Shown in pieces: positions 44,701 to 54,218 of a stretch of DNA of 64,000 nucleotides. Origin of the DNA: Hirsutella rhossiliensis (taxonomy: Eukaryota; Ascomycota; Sordariomycetes; Hypocreales; Ophiocordycipitaceae); contig NW_025408671.1 of assembly GCF_020360975.1 (NCBI RefSeq), forward strand, positions 5,642,001 through 5,706,000, read 5' to 3'. Position 1 is the stretch's first letter; each line of letters begins with the position of its first letter. The notes below the pieces were generated by a model that ran no database searches, was not told the DNA's origin, and worked only from the letters and a program-made list of their open reading frames with translations. Both the position numbers and the translations under genes were made by a program.

Positions 44701-47575
44701 CTAACCGTTATCTATATTATTATCGGATAAACTTAGTACCCTAAAGGTTTCGGGTTCCCCGCTATCTATAACGTCGGTTATAGCTATATCTCTAAGGATA
44801 TTATAGCTATATATTTAAACTAGCTAGGCTTACTCTTCTCTTTTTATATCGTAGCTTATAGACTTATTAAACTATATATTAGCCAATACTATTAGTTTAT
44901 TTTATCTAATTAACGGTATCTATATAACGTATTATTAAGTAGACCTATAGCCTACTAGGTAGCCGATATAAGCTCTTTCCTTAAGGGGTAATTGCGTTTT
45001 ATATAACTTAATATATTTTAATACTATAATTATTATTAGGAACGCTATATAGCTAAAGACCCTTAAATATATAATATTTAGTTTAATATCTTTAATATAG
45101 TAATATAGTAGATTATTTTCTTTTATCTAGGTCTACTAACGCTTATATAGGCTCTACTAGCTATAATTATATAATTCGAAGGGTGTTATATTAAGTAGGT
45201 ATACCGCTATATAGTATATCTTTAGCTATAGCTCTTCTAGAAGCTTTAAGTTAAGCCTTATAACCCTTGCTTTTTCCTTTACTATTACCCTTAATCTCTT
45301 TATATAACCGTTTTATATAGGCGTTAAAGGGGCTAACTATATAACTTATATCCCTCTATTAGTTATATAATCTATTTATTCTATTATTAAAAGAGCCCTT
45401 TCCCTATTAGTAACTAATATAGTTATTTTAATTCTATACTAGGTCTTAAGTAACGCTACGAAGTTATTAAAGATATCCTTAATACCCGTTTTTCTTTCTA
45501 TTAAGTAATAGAACCTTATAGATATATCTATATAAGTAAATAGGGCGAAGTTCTTTTCCCTATTATATGCTATTATAGGGCTAGGGTAAAGGTCGAAGCT
45601 AACTTATACCCTTAGACCTTTAGGCCTTAGGGCTAGTATTTTTCTCGAGACTTCCCTCTTAGCTTTCCCTATTACGTATATCTAATAGCTATATATTATA
45701 GGGCCTTAAAGCTTAGTGCCTAGGCAGGCTTCTAATAGCTTCTCTAGTAATCTTAGACTAGGATGCCTAAGGCGGCGATGCTATAGGTTACCTACCCCCT
45801 TAGTTAGCGGCTTAGGCGCTTATATAACTACGAATACCCGCTTACGCTATAAGAGTATTCCTATTATAAATTAACCTTCGAAGTTAGTTAGTTTAATACG
45901 AACCTCCTTTATAGGTTCCGAATAGAGGTATCCTAGGAGCTAGTTCTAGAATATCCCTACCGTTATCCCTAGCCTAGCTAAGAAGATACTTATCGGCATT
46001 TCTAGGATAAAGTAGGCATCTAGTAGGGTTATCTTTCTACCGTTAATTATAGGGATAACTACTATTCCTATTCCTTATACCCTAAAGGCTTAGTCTTTAA
46101 CCTAGACTTTATCGTTAGAACCCTACTTAAAGGTTCCTTCCTAGAACTAACCTAGGTTATTAAAGAGGTTAATATCGGCCCCTAAGTCGTATATTAATTT
46201 ATCGGTAAGTAATAGCGTTCCTTTAATAGCCGTGTTTACCCTAGATAGAGTAACTGTATTAATAGTCTTTCCTAGCCCGTTATTGCTAATAATAGTATCT
46301 ACTAGTTCTCTTCCTTTAAGGTAGGAATTAGGGGTCTAGGCTATATATTTTGCTTTCTCGTTTAGATAGTCCTTTAGCTGTTTTTCGATATTCTATTTAG
46401 CTAGATTACTATATTTCTAGCCTAACGGGGGCTTCTTATTATATATTACCTATAGTAAGTAGCAATTTTCCTACTAGCTTATTAAGCTATTAACGTGCTA
46501 CTTATAGCTAGCGTATTTAGCTTAGGTATCTAATTTCCTAGAGATTTAATTAGCGCTTCCCTTTTTTACGGGTAGTTATAACTTCTTCTTATAGGTATAT
46601 TCTTATTTAAAGTTAGCGATTAGGTTCCTTAAGGGAAGTTAATCTTTACTGTGTCTTTCGTTATAAAGGTCGAGAGCCCTTATTATTATAGACTAATATA
46701 GGTCCTACTCGTTTACTGCTATAAGAAAAGCCTATCTAATTCTTATATCGTAAGTATATCGACCTTAAGGTCTTATAAATCTATAATAATTTAGTCGAGC
46801 TATTCTACCTATACTTTTTAGTCTTACGTGCCTCTTTTATTAATAGAGGTTATATATCTCTCGTAAATTAGCTTTTTCTCCTTTGCCCTTAAAGGTAAGG
46901 CTTACTTCTTTAATTCCCTGATTTTCTCTCTTAGGCTATTATATATTAAGGTTATCCCTTAAAGCCCTTTACTAATCGTTTTCTTAATTAATTCTTCGAG
47001 TATAATTAGGGCTTTCTACTAGACCTTATAGCGATCGAATTATTACTAGAACCTTTTCTTAAGGTTGCGAAGGAGTCCTTTATATCCTAGTATCGTTCGT
47101 TATAGCTTATTCGCCTCGCTAAGAACGTAGCCTTAGTTTCTTCTTCTCGTTAGGAAGGTCTCCCTCTAAGGTTAATAATAAATTGCTCCTAGTCCGGCTA
47201 TTAAGGTTATTTAAGCTCCTTTATACCGTCTAGGTTAGTATATTCCTAAATCTCGTAAGTCTAGGCCTACGATTTAATCCCCTTAATTTATAGGGTTTAA
47301 TCGAGGCTTTCTTTTAGTCTTACGATATAATTATCCCCTCTTACTTCCTTTAACGTTATCTTAGGAAAATAAGGGGTTCTAGCTTAATAAGTAATATCCT
47401 TCTTTAAGGGATACGTAATTATAATTTATATAATTCGTATGTTTCTAGTAGTGCCTCTTAGTATAGCTAGGTTCCTTGCCTTAATACCACGATTTAAGCG
47501 TTATAACGGCGTTAATAGCTCGTAAATAGCTTTAAAGGTAATATCGGCGGGCAAAAGATAATCTAGCCGTGCAGT

Positions 47576-47588
47576 CCGGGCTCATAAC
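47576..47588 (-). other. Primer-binding site, initiator tRNA-Met anticodon arm
   Basis: On the minus strand GTTATGAGCCCGG, directly after the 5' LTR. It is the complement of CCGGGCTCATAAC, the 5' side and loop of a fungal initiator tRNA-Met anticodon arm (CAT anticodon). This is the half-tRNA priming known from Drosophila copia and yeast Ty5. The tRNA sequence is recalled from the family, not present here. Confidence 0.7.
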
Positions 47589-47874
47589 TCTCAAGCAGTG
47601 GCTTAAGAGCATAGTAGAAGAAATAGGGGCATAGAAAGGTAAATTTAGTAATGCATGTCTTGGTCTATCTATTGGGACAAGGGAGGGGCTTATATAGGTA
47701 CAGTGACCACATATAGCTAGCCAAAAGAGGGCATTGGGATATTCCTATACCTAAGTTAGGCCTATATAATGTCCTTGGGCTAGGGGAGTCATGTTGGTCA
47801 GGCAGGCTTCCTTGTGCATGACTATTAGGTCCACTGGGCATGACTGTGGCTTCTTATGCCCACTCTCCTCAATA
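47589..47874 (-). repeat. 5' LTR (right) of the 41428-47874 element
   Basis: 286 bp, same length as the left and solo copies, less RIPed than the left one. On the minus strand it begins TATTGAGG where the solo copy has TGTTGAGG. Confidence 0.88.
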
Positions 47875-47892
47875 GTAGGGCATATTGGCCAT

Positions 47893-48247
47893 GGTGAATT
47901 GGTCGCGGCTCACTGAGTTCAAAATGGCCACGACGATGACGGTAGCAGGACAACGGTAAGAGGATCAAGGTCAACGCCGTAGATGGTTAGGTTGCTTGAC
48001 CACTCGCTGCGGGAGTTCGACTTTTATGCCATGTAAATGGGGCTGTCGGATGTCCTATATTTATATATTATACAGTACTGTACAAATTTCTTCCCCGCAC
48101 GAGCCCTTACCTTACGGTAAAAGTGATTTTCCATTCCCGAACATGGCCCGTTACGTAAGTCTGTTGGCATCCCGAGGAACCAACCCAAACAATTCATCCA
48201 AAGAAGCCGAACTGACTGACACGCGACTACTGCCGTAATGCTCCGCG
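47893..48247. promoter_or_regulatory. Divergent promoter region of the orphan gene pair
   Basis: 355 bp between the proposed original start of the interrupted minus gene (47892) and the start of the plus gene (48248). Not RIPed. No obvious TATA at a useful distance apart from TATATTTATATATT near 48055. Confidence 0.4.
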
Positions 48248-49266
48248 ATGTCGGCTTCAAAGTCGAAATCACTTAACGAGCTCGTTCGCCACCACGGCGC
48301 GCTCTGTGTGAATCCCCTCCTTTGGACCTCACCCCTTCTCGACCTGCTAGGGTGCCGTTTCGAAGTCAACAACGCTTGGGAGACAGTAGACCGACCAAGC
48401 CCCGACGACGAAGCCTCTTTTCTCGAATACAAGCAAATACTTCATACACTGAGCTATACCGAGCAAGATTCCTATAGGCTCTCGACGATGCGCGCACCGT
48501 TGTCAAAGCGTTGCAGCGTCGGAAGGATACTCGTGTGCGAGGGAGGCGCCTTTAACAGGTGTTGGTAGGAATGCAACCTTACATGCAATGGTATTCTTGT
48601 TTATAGCTAATCCCTAACGTGGAGCAGTGATCAATCTGAATTCTTCTTTGCGAACCGCTTTATACATCGATCGGACTGCGATGTATTTTCTCCCGACGAG
48701 CGACCTTACAAGCACATCAGCCGAATACCACGACTTTTAGTAGGCTATTTCCACTACACATACGTTGAGGGGGCGCGTCGTCGGCTACTTCGGCCTCCTC
48801 GGCGTCCTGGCGGAGGTCCCAATTTCGTCGGCCAGAGCATATTCCGGAAAAAGTTATCTAAAGTGACCCCCAAAGAATGGGTTCAGGACCCTTATCTTGT
48901 CTGTGTCTTGCTGTCCCTTGCGCAGCGCCAGGCGCGCGCTCTGGTATCGCCGAAACCAACAGCTTATGCGGTACGTACTCTCGAGATGTTTCTTCTGCTG
49001 GTCTTTTCTTAAACCGCTCGCTCGCTGCACCTAGCTAATTGTCCAAGTCTCGTCTTCTCGTGACGACAATAGAAAAGCCGGACTGTGAATTCATCTACCT
49101 CTATGAGGCTGAATTCACATGTACGCTACTGGAGATGCTTGACAAGCCGACATTTGCCACGGAGCGAGTGACCTGGCCTACAATCAAGCTCAAGAGGATA
49201 TCATTCAAGCCATATAAGGACTTCCAACAGCGAATCATTGCCGAGCTCCTGGCTCCAATCCCGTAG
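48248..49266 (+). CDS. Uncharacterised fungal orphan-family protein, three exons
   Basis: Proposed join(48248..48558, 48628..48970, 49048..49266), 290 aa. Intron 1 (69 bp, GTGTTG...CTAAC...GCAG) has a weak 5' site but restores frame from EGGAFNR to SDQSEFFFANRFI. Intron 2 (77 bp) is canonical (GTACGT...GCTAAT...CAAG). Conserved-looking blocks: YKHISRIPRLLVGYFHYTYVEG, GQSIFRKKLSKVTPKEWVQD, PYLVCVLLSLAQRQAR and, at the C-terminus, FIYLYEAEFTCTLLEMLDKP with ISFKPYKDFQQRIIAELL. I recall this block order from hypothetical proteins of many ascomycetes, without a known function. It is transcribed divergently from the interrupted PD-(D/E)XK-like gene. There is no signal peptide or membrane segment. 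Confidence 0.7.
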
Positions 49267-49774
49267 GGCACCATGAAGCCCTAAATGCAAGAGACGTTGT
49301 GAAATTTTGTTGAAAAACGGGTCGGTCGATATAGACATGGGCAAGAAGACGAAGATGTAGGAAGTCTGCGACGATTTGACGGTCAGGACTCGGGCCATGG
49401 CGACCCAAGTACGGGCGACGGTTCGTCTGAAAGCCAAGAGGAGAGCACCCCGGTCTTGAGATCGACAACTCGGTGACCATGGCTGAGCGTACGTAACACT
49501 CATGCGCTGGGAAGAGCGGTACTGCATTGCCAAGCTCGGGGATTTGGGCGTCACGATGGCGCTTGAGGGCAGCCCAGATGGTATCGCGGACCTTGTCCTT
49601 GTGCTGGTCAAGGTGATTGGACTGGCTGAGAGCCCCGCCAATGAGGGCGTCCATCCATCGCCAGCCAATGCGAAGAAGCGCAAATTCTCTAGGGGGAGGT
49701 TGCTGCTCCCCGGGATGAGGCAGGGGGATGGAATACCCTCGAGAAAGAGACCATTTCAGCAGTGCTAGGGGCAC
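49235..49774 (-). CDS. Possible partial gene, unrecognised
   Basis: An open frame on the minus strand, reaching upstream to about 49850 without an ATG, ends 32 nt inside the 3' end of the plus-strand gene. The part REFALLRIGWRWMDALIGG, then LDQHKDKVRDTIWAALKRHRD looks like real helical protein. The distal part is arginine/proline-rich and may be read-through of an intron near 49510. The upstream side runs into RIPed DNA, so a 5' end may have been lost. No family recognised. Confidence 0.25.
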   Translation of the reverse strand: MPLALLKWSLSRGYSIPLPHPGEQQPPPREFALLRIGWRWMDALIGGALSQSNHLDQHKDKVRDTIWAALKRHRDAQIPELGNAVPLFPAHECYVRSAMVTELSISRPGCSPLGFQTNRRPYLGRHGPSPDRQIVADFLHLRLLAHVYIDRPVFQQNFTTSLAFRASWCPTGLEPGARQ

Positions 49775-50033
49775 AATTGGTCCTGCGTAAGCTCGTCGTC
49801 GCAGAGACTGGTCTGTTTCTTAGAGAGTAACGTAATAAAAAGCCGGCCAGGAAATATAACTAAAGACCGCAACGCAAACGACTTAAGCAGGTTAAGGTGC
49901 CTTAAAAAATATAGTAACGAAAGGTTCTATTAGTTTCCCCTAGGGATAAAAACGCTGCTATTAATTTTGCCCTTATAGTTAGCTATTAATTTAAGTAAAG
50001 CTATTTATATAATAGCATATTGCTGTTTGCATA
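49775..50033. other. Boundary into the RIPed repeat block
   Basis: Composition shifts from normal to AT-rich about 49850; no gene. Confidence 0.6.
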
Positions 50034-52534
50034 AGTTAGCACACCTAGCTTCCGGCACCCCCTACTTCCGGCACCCCCTAACGTTAGCCACCTAGCTTAT
50101 AGCATACCCCCCTTCTAGCACCTTTTTCCTACTAAAAGTCGGGTTTTTAATAAATCCATAACTAATTTATTAAAATAGGTAGAAAGACTAAAACTTTATA
50201 GCTAAAGAGCTAAGCTATAATAGATTTATAAAGCACTATAAGTTTTTCTTTTTTTCTAATAATAAATAAGTTATATTACTTTTTAGTTTTCCTATAGTAA
50301 AAATAAAATACTAAATATAATAACTTAAAAGAAAAAGCTAGTTATAAGTCTTTAACTACTTTATTAGTAGTATATACTATAAAAAGTTTATTTACTACTT
50401 AGCTTACTTTATTAGATTTTTTTTAATATTAATTTAATACTTTTTAAAGTATTAAAGCTTACTAGGTAAAGTAGTAAAAAGTACTAATAAAATACTTAAG
50501 TTAGCTTTAAGCTTTTATATAAGTATAATTAGATATAATATATATAAAAAGTAAATTTTAATACTAACTTAAGCTATTTTACTAATAGTATTCTAGGAGC
50601 TACTAGGCATAACTATTTTTCTTATATTTATTATTTAGTATTTTAAAGCTTGCGTTTTAGTAAGAAAGGGTGCTAAAAGGGGGGTATACTATAAGCTAGG
50701 TAGCTAACGTTACTTCTAGCACCCTTTATAGTACTAAGGTAAGTATATTCTAAACGTAATTAAAGCCGTATTTTAATATTACGATAATTAAATTTAGTGT
50801 TTCTAGCTACTCTAGCTACTAGCTATTATAAAGAGCTTTAAATCCTACGTTTTAATTAGCTATAACGGCGGCAGCCGGCTTAAGCGTACGCTCGAGCTAT
50901 TTTTTTTATCTTTATAACTTATTTAATCTATATAAACCGCCTATTAAGGTCCTAAGAGACCTTTTTCTATTTTTAAGGCTATAGATAATATAATTAATAC
51001 TCTAGCTATTATATTTAAAGCTAGGAGGCTATAAGCTACTAATTTTGCTTATTAAGGCTATAGCTAACCTTACTAAAGAGTAGTCGGATCGTACGGTTAA
51101 CTTAACCGCGGTTTTCTAGCTCTATAATAAAGCGATAGACTTCTTATAATCGTTTAAGCGTTTTAAGGGCATTATAAATAGCTAGGGTACTAGAATTCTT
51201 TCTTTTTAATAGCGTTAATAGCGTTAATAGCTATAGTAAGATAAACCGGCTTAGTAAGGGCTTTACTATATTAACTAGCTATAGTCTTAACTTATACTAC
51301 TTACCCTTAATATTCTTTTTAGTTAGACCGGCTTACTAAGCTTAATAATATACTTAAAGGAAGGTAGCCTTACTAATTAGTGCTATATTATTAAAAGATT
51401 TTTTTTTTAAGTTAACGTTAATAGGTAGCTTTAATTAGTAAGAAAACTAAGATATTAAGAGGTTAAAGGATATAGAAGGAGTATATTAATAGAAAAAGAA
51501 GATAAATATAATTCTTAAAGTATTTATATATAAAATCGTTGGTTTAATAGCTCTTATAGCTATTAATAATAAGGAGAACGTTCCCTTATATATAGCGCTT
51601 TATTTAAGGGATAAATACCTACTTAAGCTATTAAATAGTAATAGAATTACTTATCTAGCCCTTTAAAAAAGTAATAAAGTACTAATCTTTTAGAAAATTA
51701 AGTTTATTAAGGAACTATTACTATTAAAGGTCCTAGCCCTTAAAGATTATAAGGGGGGTTAAGGCCTAGCCCGTTATAAAGACGTATTTAATAATTATAG
51801 TTTAATAATATAATCTAAGCCGCTTTTTAATAGCTTTCTTTTTCTCTAAGCTCTTTAATACTAGCCTATTATAGCTAAGGCCCTTAAGGATACTTATTTT
51901 ATTTATATTAAAGCGTGATTTTAGTAGGATTACCTATATAGCTAGTAGCTTAAGTAATTAAAACTATTCCTTAATCCTACTAATAAAAGCACCGTTAATA
52001 AAGGTAGAATTAAGAGAAAATACCTTTAATTATACTAATCTCTAGGTTTTAGGCTAAAAAGCTTAAAACCTAGTATTTTCTAAGCGGGCGGGGGTTTTTA
52101 CTAGCTATAATAATACGGCCGGCGAATTCCCTAAGTTAATAATATATTAGAGATAGCCTAAGAGCTACTTAGGTAAGAACCTATTTATAGAGGTGTTTTT
52201 CCTACTCTTAACTAAGCCTTTAAGATACCTCTTTTACCTCCTTTATAAGTAGGGCTCCTTTAAAACGCGTTTAAAGGGTTATTCTTAGAATACCTTACTT
52301 ATAACTAGCTTAGAGCTAAGGTATACTATTATTAATAGCTTTAAGCGCTTCTTAGAGCTAGTTTTTAGTATATTTAAAAGGATAAAGCATCGCTAGTTTA
52401 AATAATATTTATTTTATAATTATTAAATAAGAGATATATAAGAAAACGCGGTTATAATATAGTAGGTAGTTAACGTAATAGTAATATAAGGAGGTACTAA
52501 AAGTAAGGGGTACTAGAAGCTAGGTATACTAACT
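50034..52534. mobile_element. RIPed TIR DNA transposon, TA target (Tc1/mariner-Fot1 size)
   Basis: 2501 bp. The left end AGTTAGCACACCTAGCTT and the inverted right end AGTTAGTATACCTAGCTT match over at least 48 nt, allowing C-to-T changes, and both are flanked by TA. The ends carry a short internal repeat (CTTCCGGCACCCCCTA-like, twice at the left). The internal DNA is RIP-saturated with no open frame, so the transposase could not be identified. TA duplication and length suit the Tc1/mariner group, including Fot1/pogo. Confidence 0.72.
50081..50710. mobile_element. Nested 630-bp TIR element (MITE-like), TA target
   Basis: Starts ACGTTAGCCACCTAGCTTAT and ends with the inverted ACGTTAGCTACCTAGCTTAT. 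The inverted repeats run about 50 nt with C-to-T differences, and TA flanks both ends (50079-50080 and 50711-50712). It lies inside the left end of the 50034-52534 transposon. No coding capacity. Confidence 0.7.
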
Positions 52535-52651
52535 TACTCGACCTATTTTTAAGATATATACTAAAGCTAGCCCGCCCCGCTTACTTATACCGCGCGTGCT
52601 TAATAAGTACTTATACTACTTAAATGCCTATACCCGCGCTTACGCCCGCCT

Positions 52652-52720
52652 ATATATATATATAACCTATATATATAACCTATATATATAACCTATATAT
52701 ATAACCTATATATATATACT
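52652..52720 (+). repeat. Minisatellite of TATATATATAACC units
   Basis: About five head-to-tail copies of a 13-nt unit, the last running into plain TA repeats, just upstream of the MULE relic. Confidence 0.85.
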
Positions 52721-53743
52721 AAATTTAAAGCTATTACTAGCGCTATAATAGACCCCCTTCTCTCCCCCCTTAATATATTAAATAATACTTATAATGCCTA
52801 CGATACTTATTAAGAACGTAAAGATATAATCCTACCCTTACCGCCTTCCTTAGGCTTCGAAACCTATAACGAGGTATATAACTTTATTTAAGGCTTCCTT
52901 TATAAGAATAGCGCCGTAGTTATTAAGCGGTTAAGTATATATAAGCGAGATATTAATAGGGTCTCTATTATAATATAACTCTCCTTTATATATAATCGTA
53001 GCCTATAGCGAGCTTCTTTAAGTACTAAGCTATATAAATCTTTTACTTAAAAGCTTAACTACCCCTTCTAGCTTATTATAATAGCGTTATATAATAAGGA
53101 AGCTTAAAAGTAGGATTTTTATATTACTAAGGATCGCTATAACTATAGGCCTTCCCTTAATCCCTTTATATATAATATTTATCACCGGTAAACTAATATA
53201 TAGTAAGCTCTTAAGCGGAACCTCTCTTAATATAAAGTATTACTAGCTTAAGAGATATTAACTATCTTATATAAAGCTAAACCTTTAATAGCGTTTTTTC
53301 GTATTAAAGATATTTATAACGACCGCTAAAAGATTTATTTTAAAGCTCTTAATAGTATAATAGTAATATAAGCCTTTTTATAGTATCTTTAAGTAAGCGA
53401 TCTTCCTTATTATATTAAATTCGACCTATATAATAAAAATAAGATTTAAGGTATATTATAGACCTATCTATAGTATTAAAAGATATAGAAACGTTTCCCT
53501 TAGGTTCTTAGCCTTAATAGTATATATAAAACTAACTACCTTAGTCTCTTTTTTTCTAAGTTATTAAAGTTATTAATTAAAAGTCCTTAGCTAACTTCGC
53601 TTTTAGCTTTATTAACTTAAAGAAAGAAAAGGGATATTAGTAGTTATATAAGTCCTTTAACGCTCTTTATATATAGGTTAAGGTATAAGAGCCCTTTATA
53701 GTTATTATAAATAAAGAAGCTACTCTTAAAAATACCCTCTTTT

Positions 53744-54218
53744 TATCGCGAAGTATAGCCTAATTCGTATTCTCGGAGATATCCTATAGCACGAGGGACC
53801 TAGGAAGCTAAAAAATAAGTTTTAAGGAAGGAGCTAAAAGGAGGTATAGAGAGGAGGGTAGGGGTAAGAGGGGAAGTAAAAGTAGCGATAGCTTCCTATA
53901 GAGGTAGCGAGAGATAAGATAGATATACCGGTAACGGCTAGAAAGGAGGGGAAAAACTAGTAAAAGGCTTAGTAGTTAAGAGGATATTAATAGCTTCTTT
54001 AAGTAGGATCTTCTTTATTAATTAAGATGCTAGATAGGTATAAAGAGGGGCGTTAGATAGAGGAAAGAAGGATAATTAAGGCAATATAATAATTACTCCC
54101 CTACCGTAATTGCTGCCCCCGTAAGATTTAAATATCTCTGCCTTACCTATCCGACCCCTTACTTTTACTTTTACCTTTATACATTTTATATATACTTCTC
54201 GTATCTCTCTTCGCGAGA
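53744..54218 (+). repeat. 5' LTR (475-bp family)
   Basis: Starts TATCGCGAAG (TG probably RIPed to TA) and ends CTTCGCGAGA, a near-inverted terminal pair. Matches 60172-60646 and the solo LTR 9212-9688 throughout. Confidence 0.9.

Larger units (their letters stand above)
41428..47874 (-). mobile_element. RIPed Ty1/Copia retrotransposon, minus strand
   Basis: 6447 bp between two 286-bp LTRs. The flanks are CTAGG (41423-41427) and GTAGG (47875-47879), a 4-of-5 match. The internal region is nearly free of CA and TG and has no open frame. On the minus strand the reverse-transcriptase box survives as FIDNIV near 43515, i.e. a YVDD-type box with Asp-to-Asn by G-to-A. The primer-binding site after the 5' (right) LTR, GTTATGAGCCCGG, is complementary to the anticodon arm of fungal initiator tRNA-Met. 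A polypurine tract AAGGGGGTG precedes the 3' (left) LTR. Copia order was not verified domain by domain; the assignment rests on the RT box, the primer type and size. Confidence 0.88.

Noticed and set aside
52640..52720. CRISPR-like or telomeric array
   Set aside because: The repeats are a simple TATATATATAACC minisatellite without spacers and not TTAGGG; CRISPR arrays are not expected in a fungal nuclear genome.
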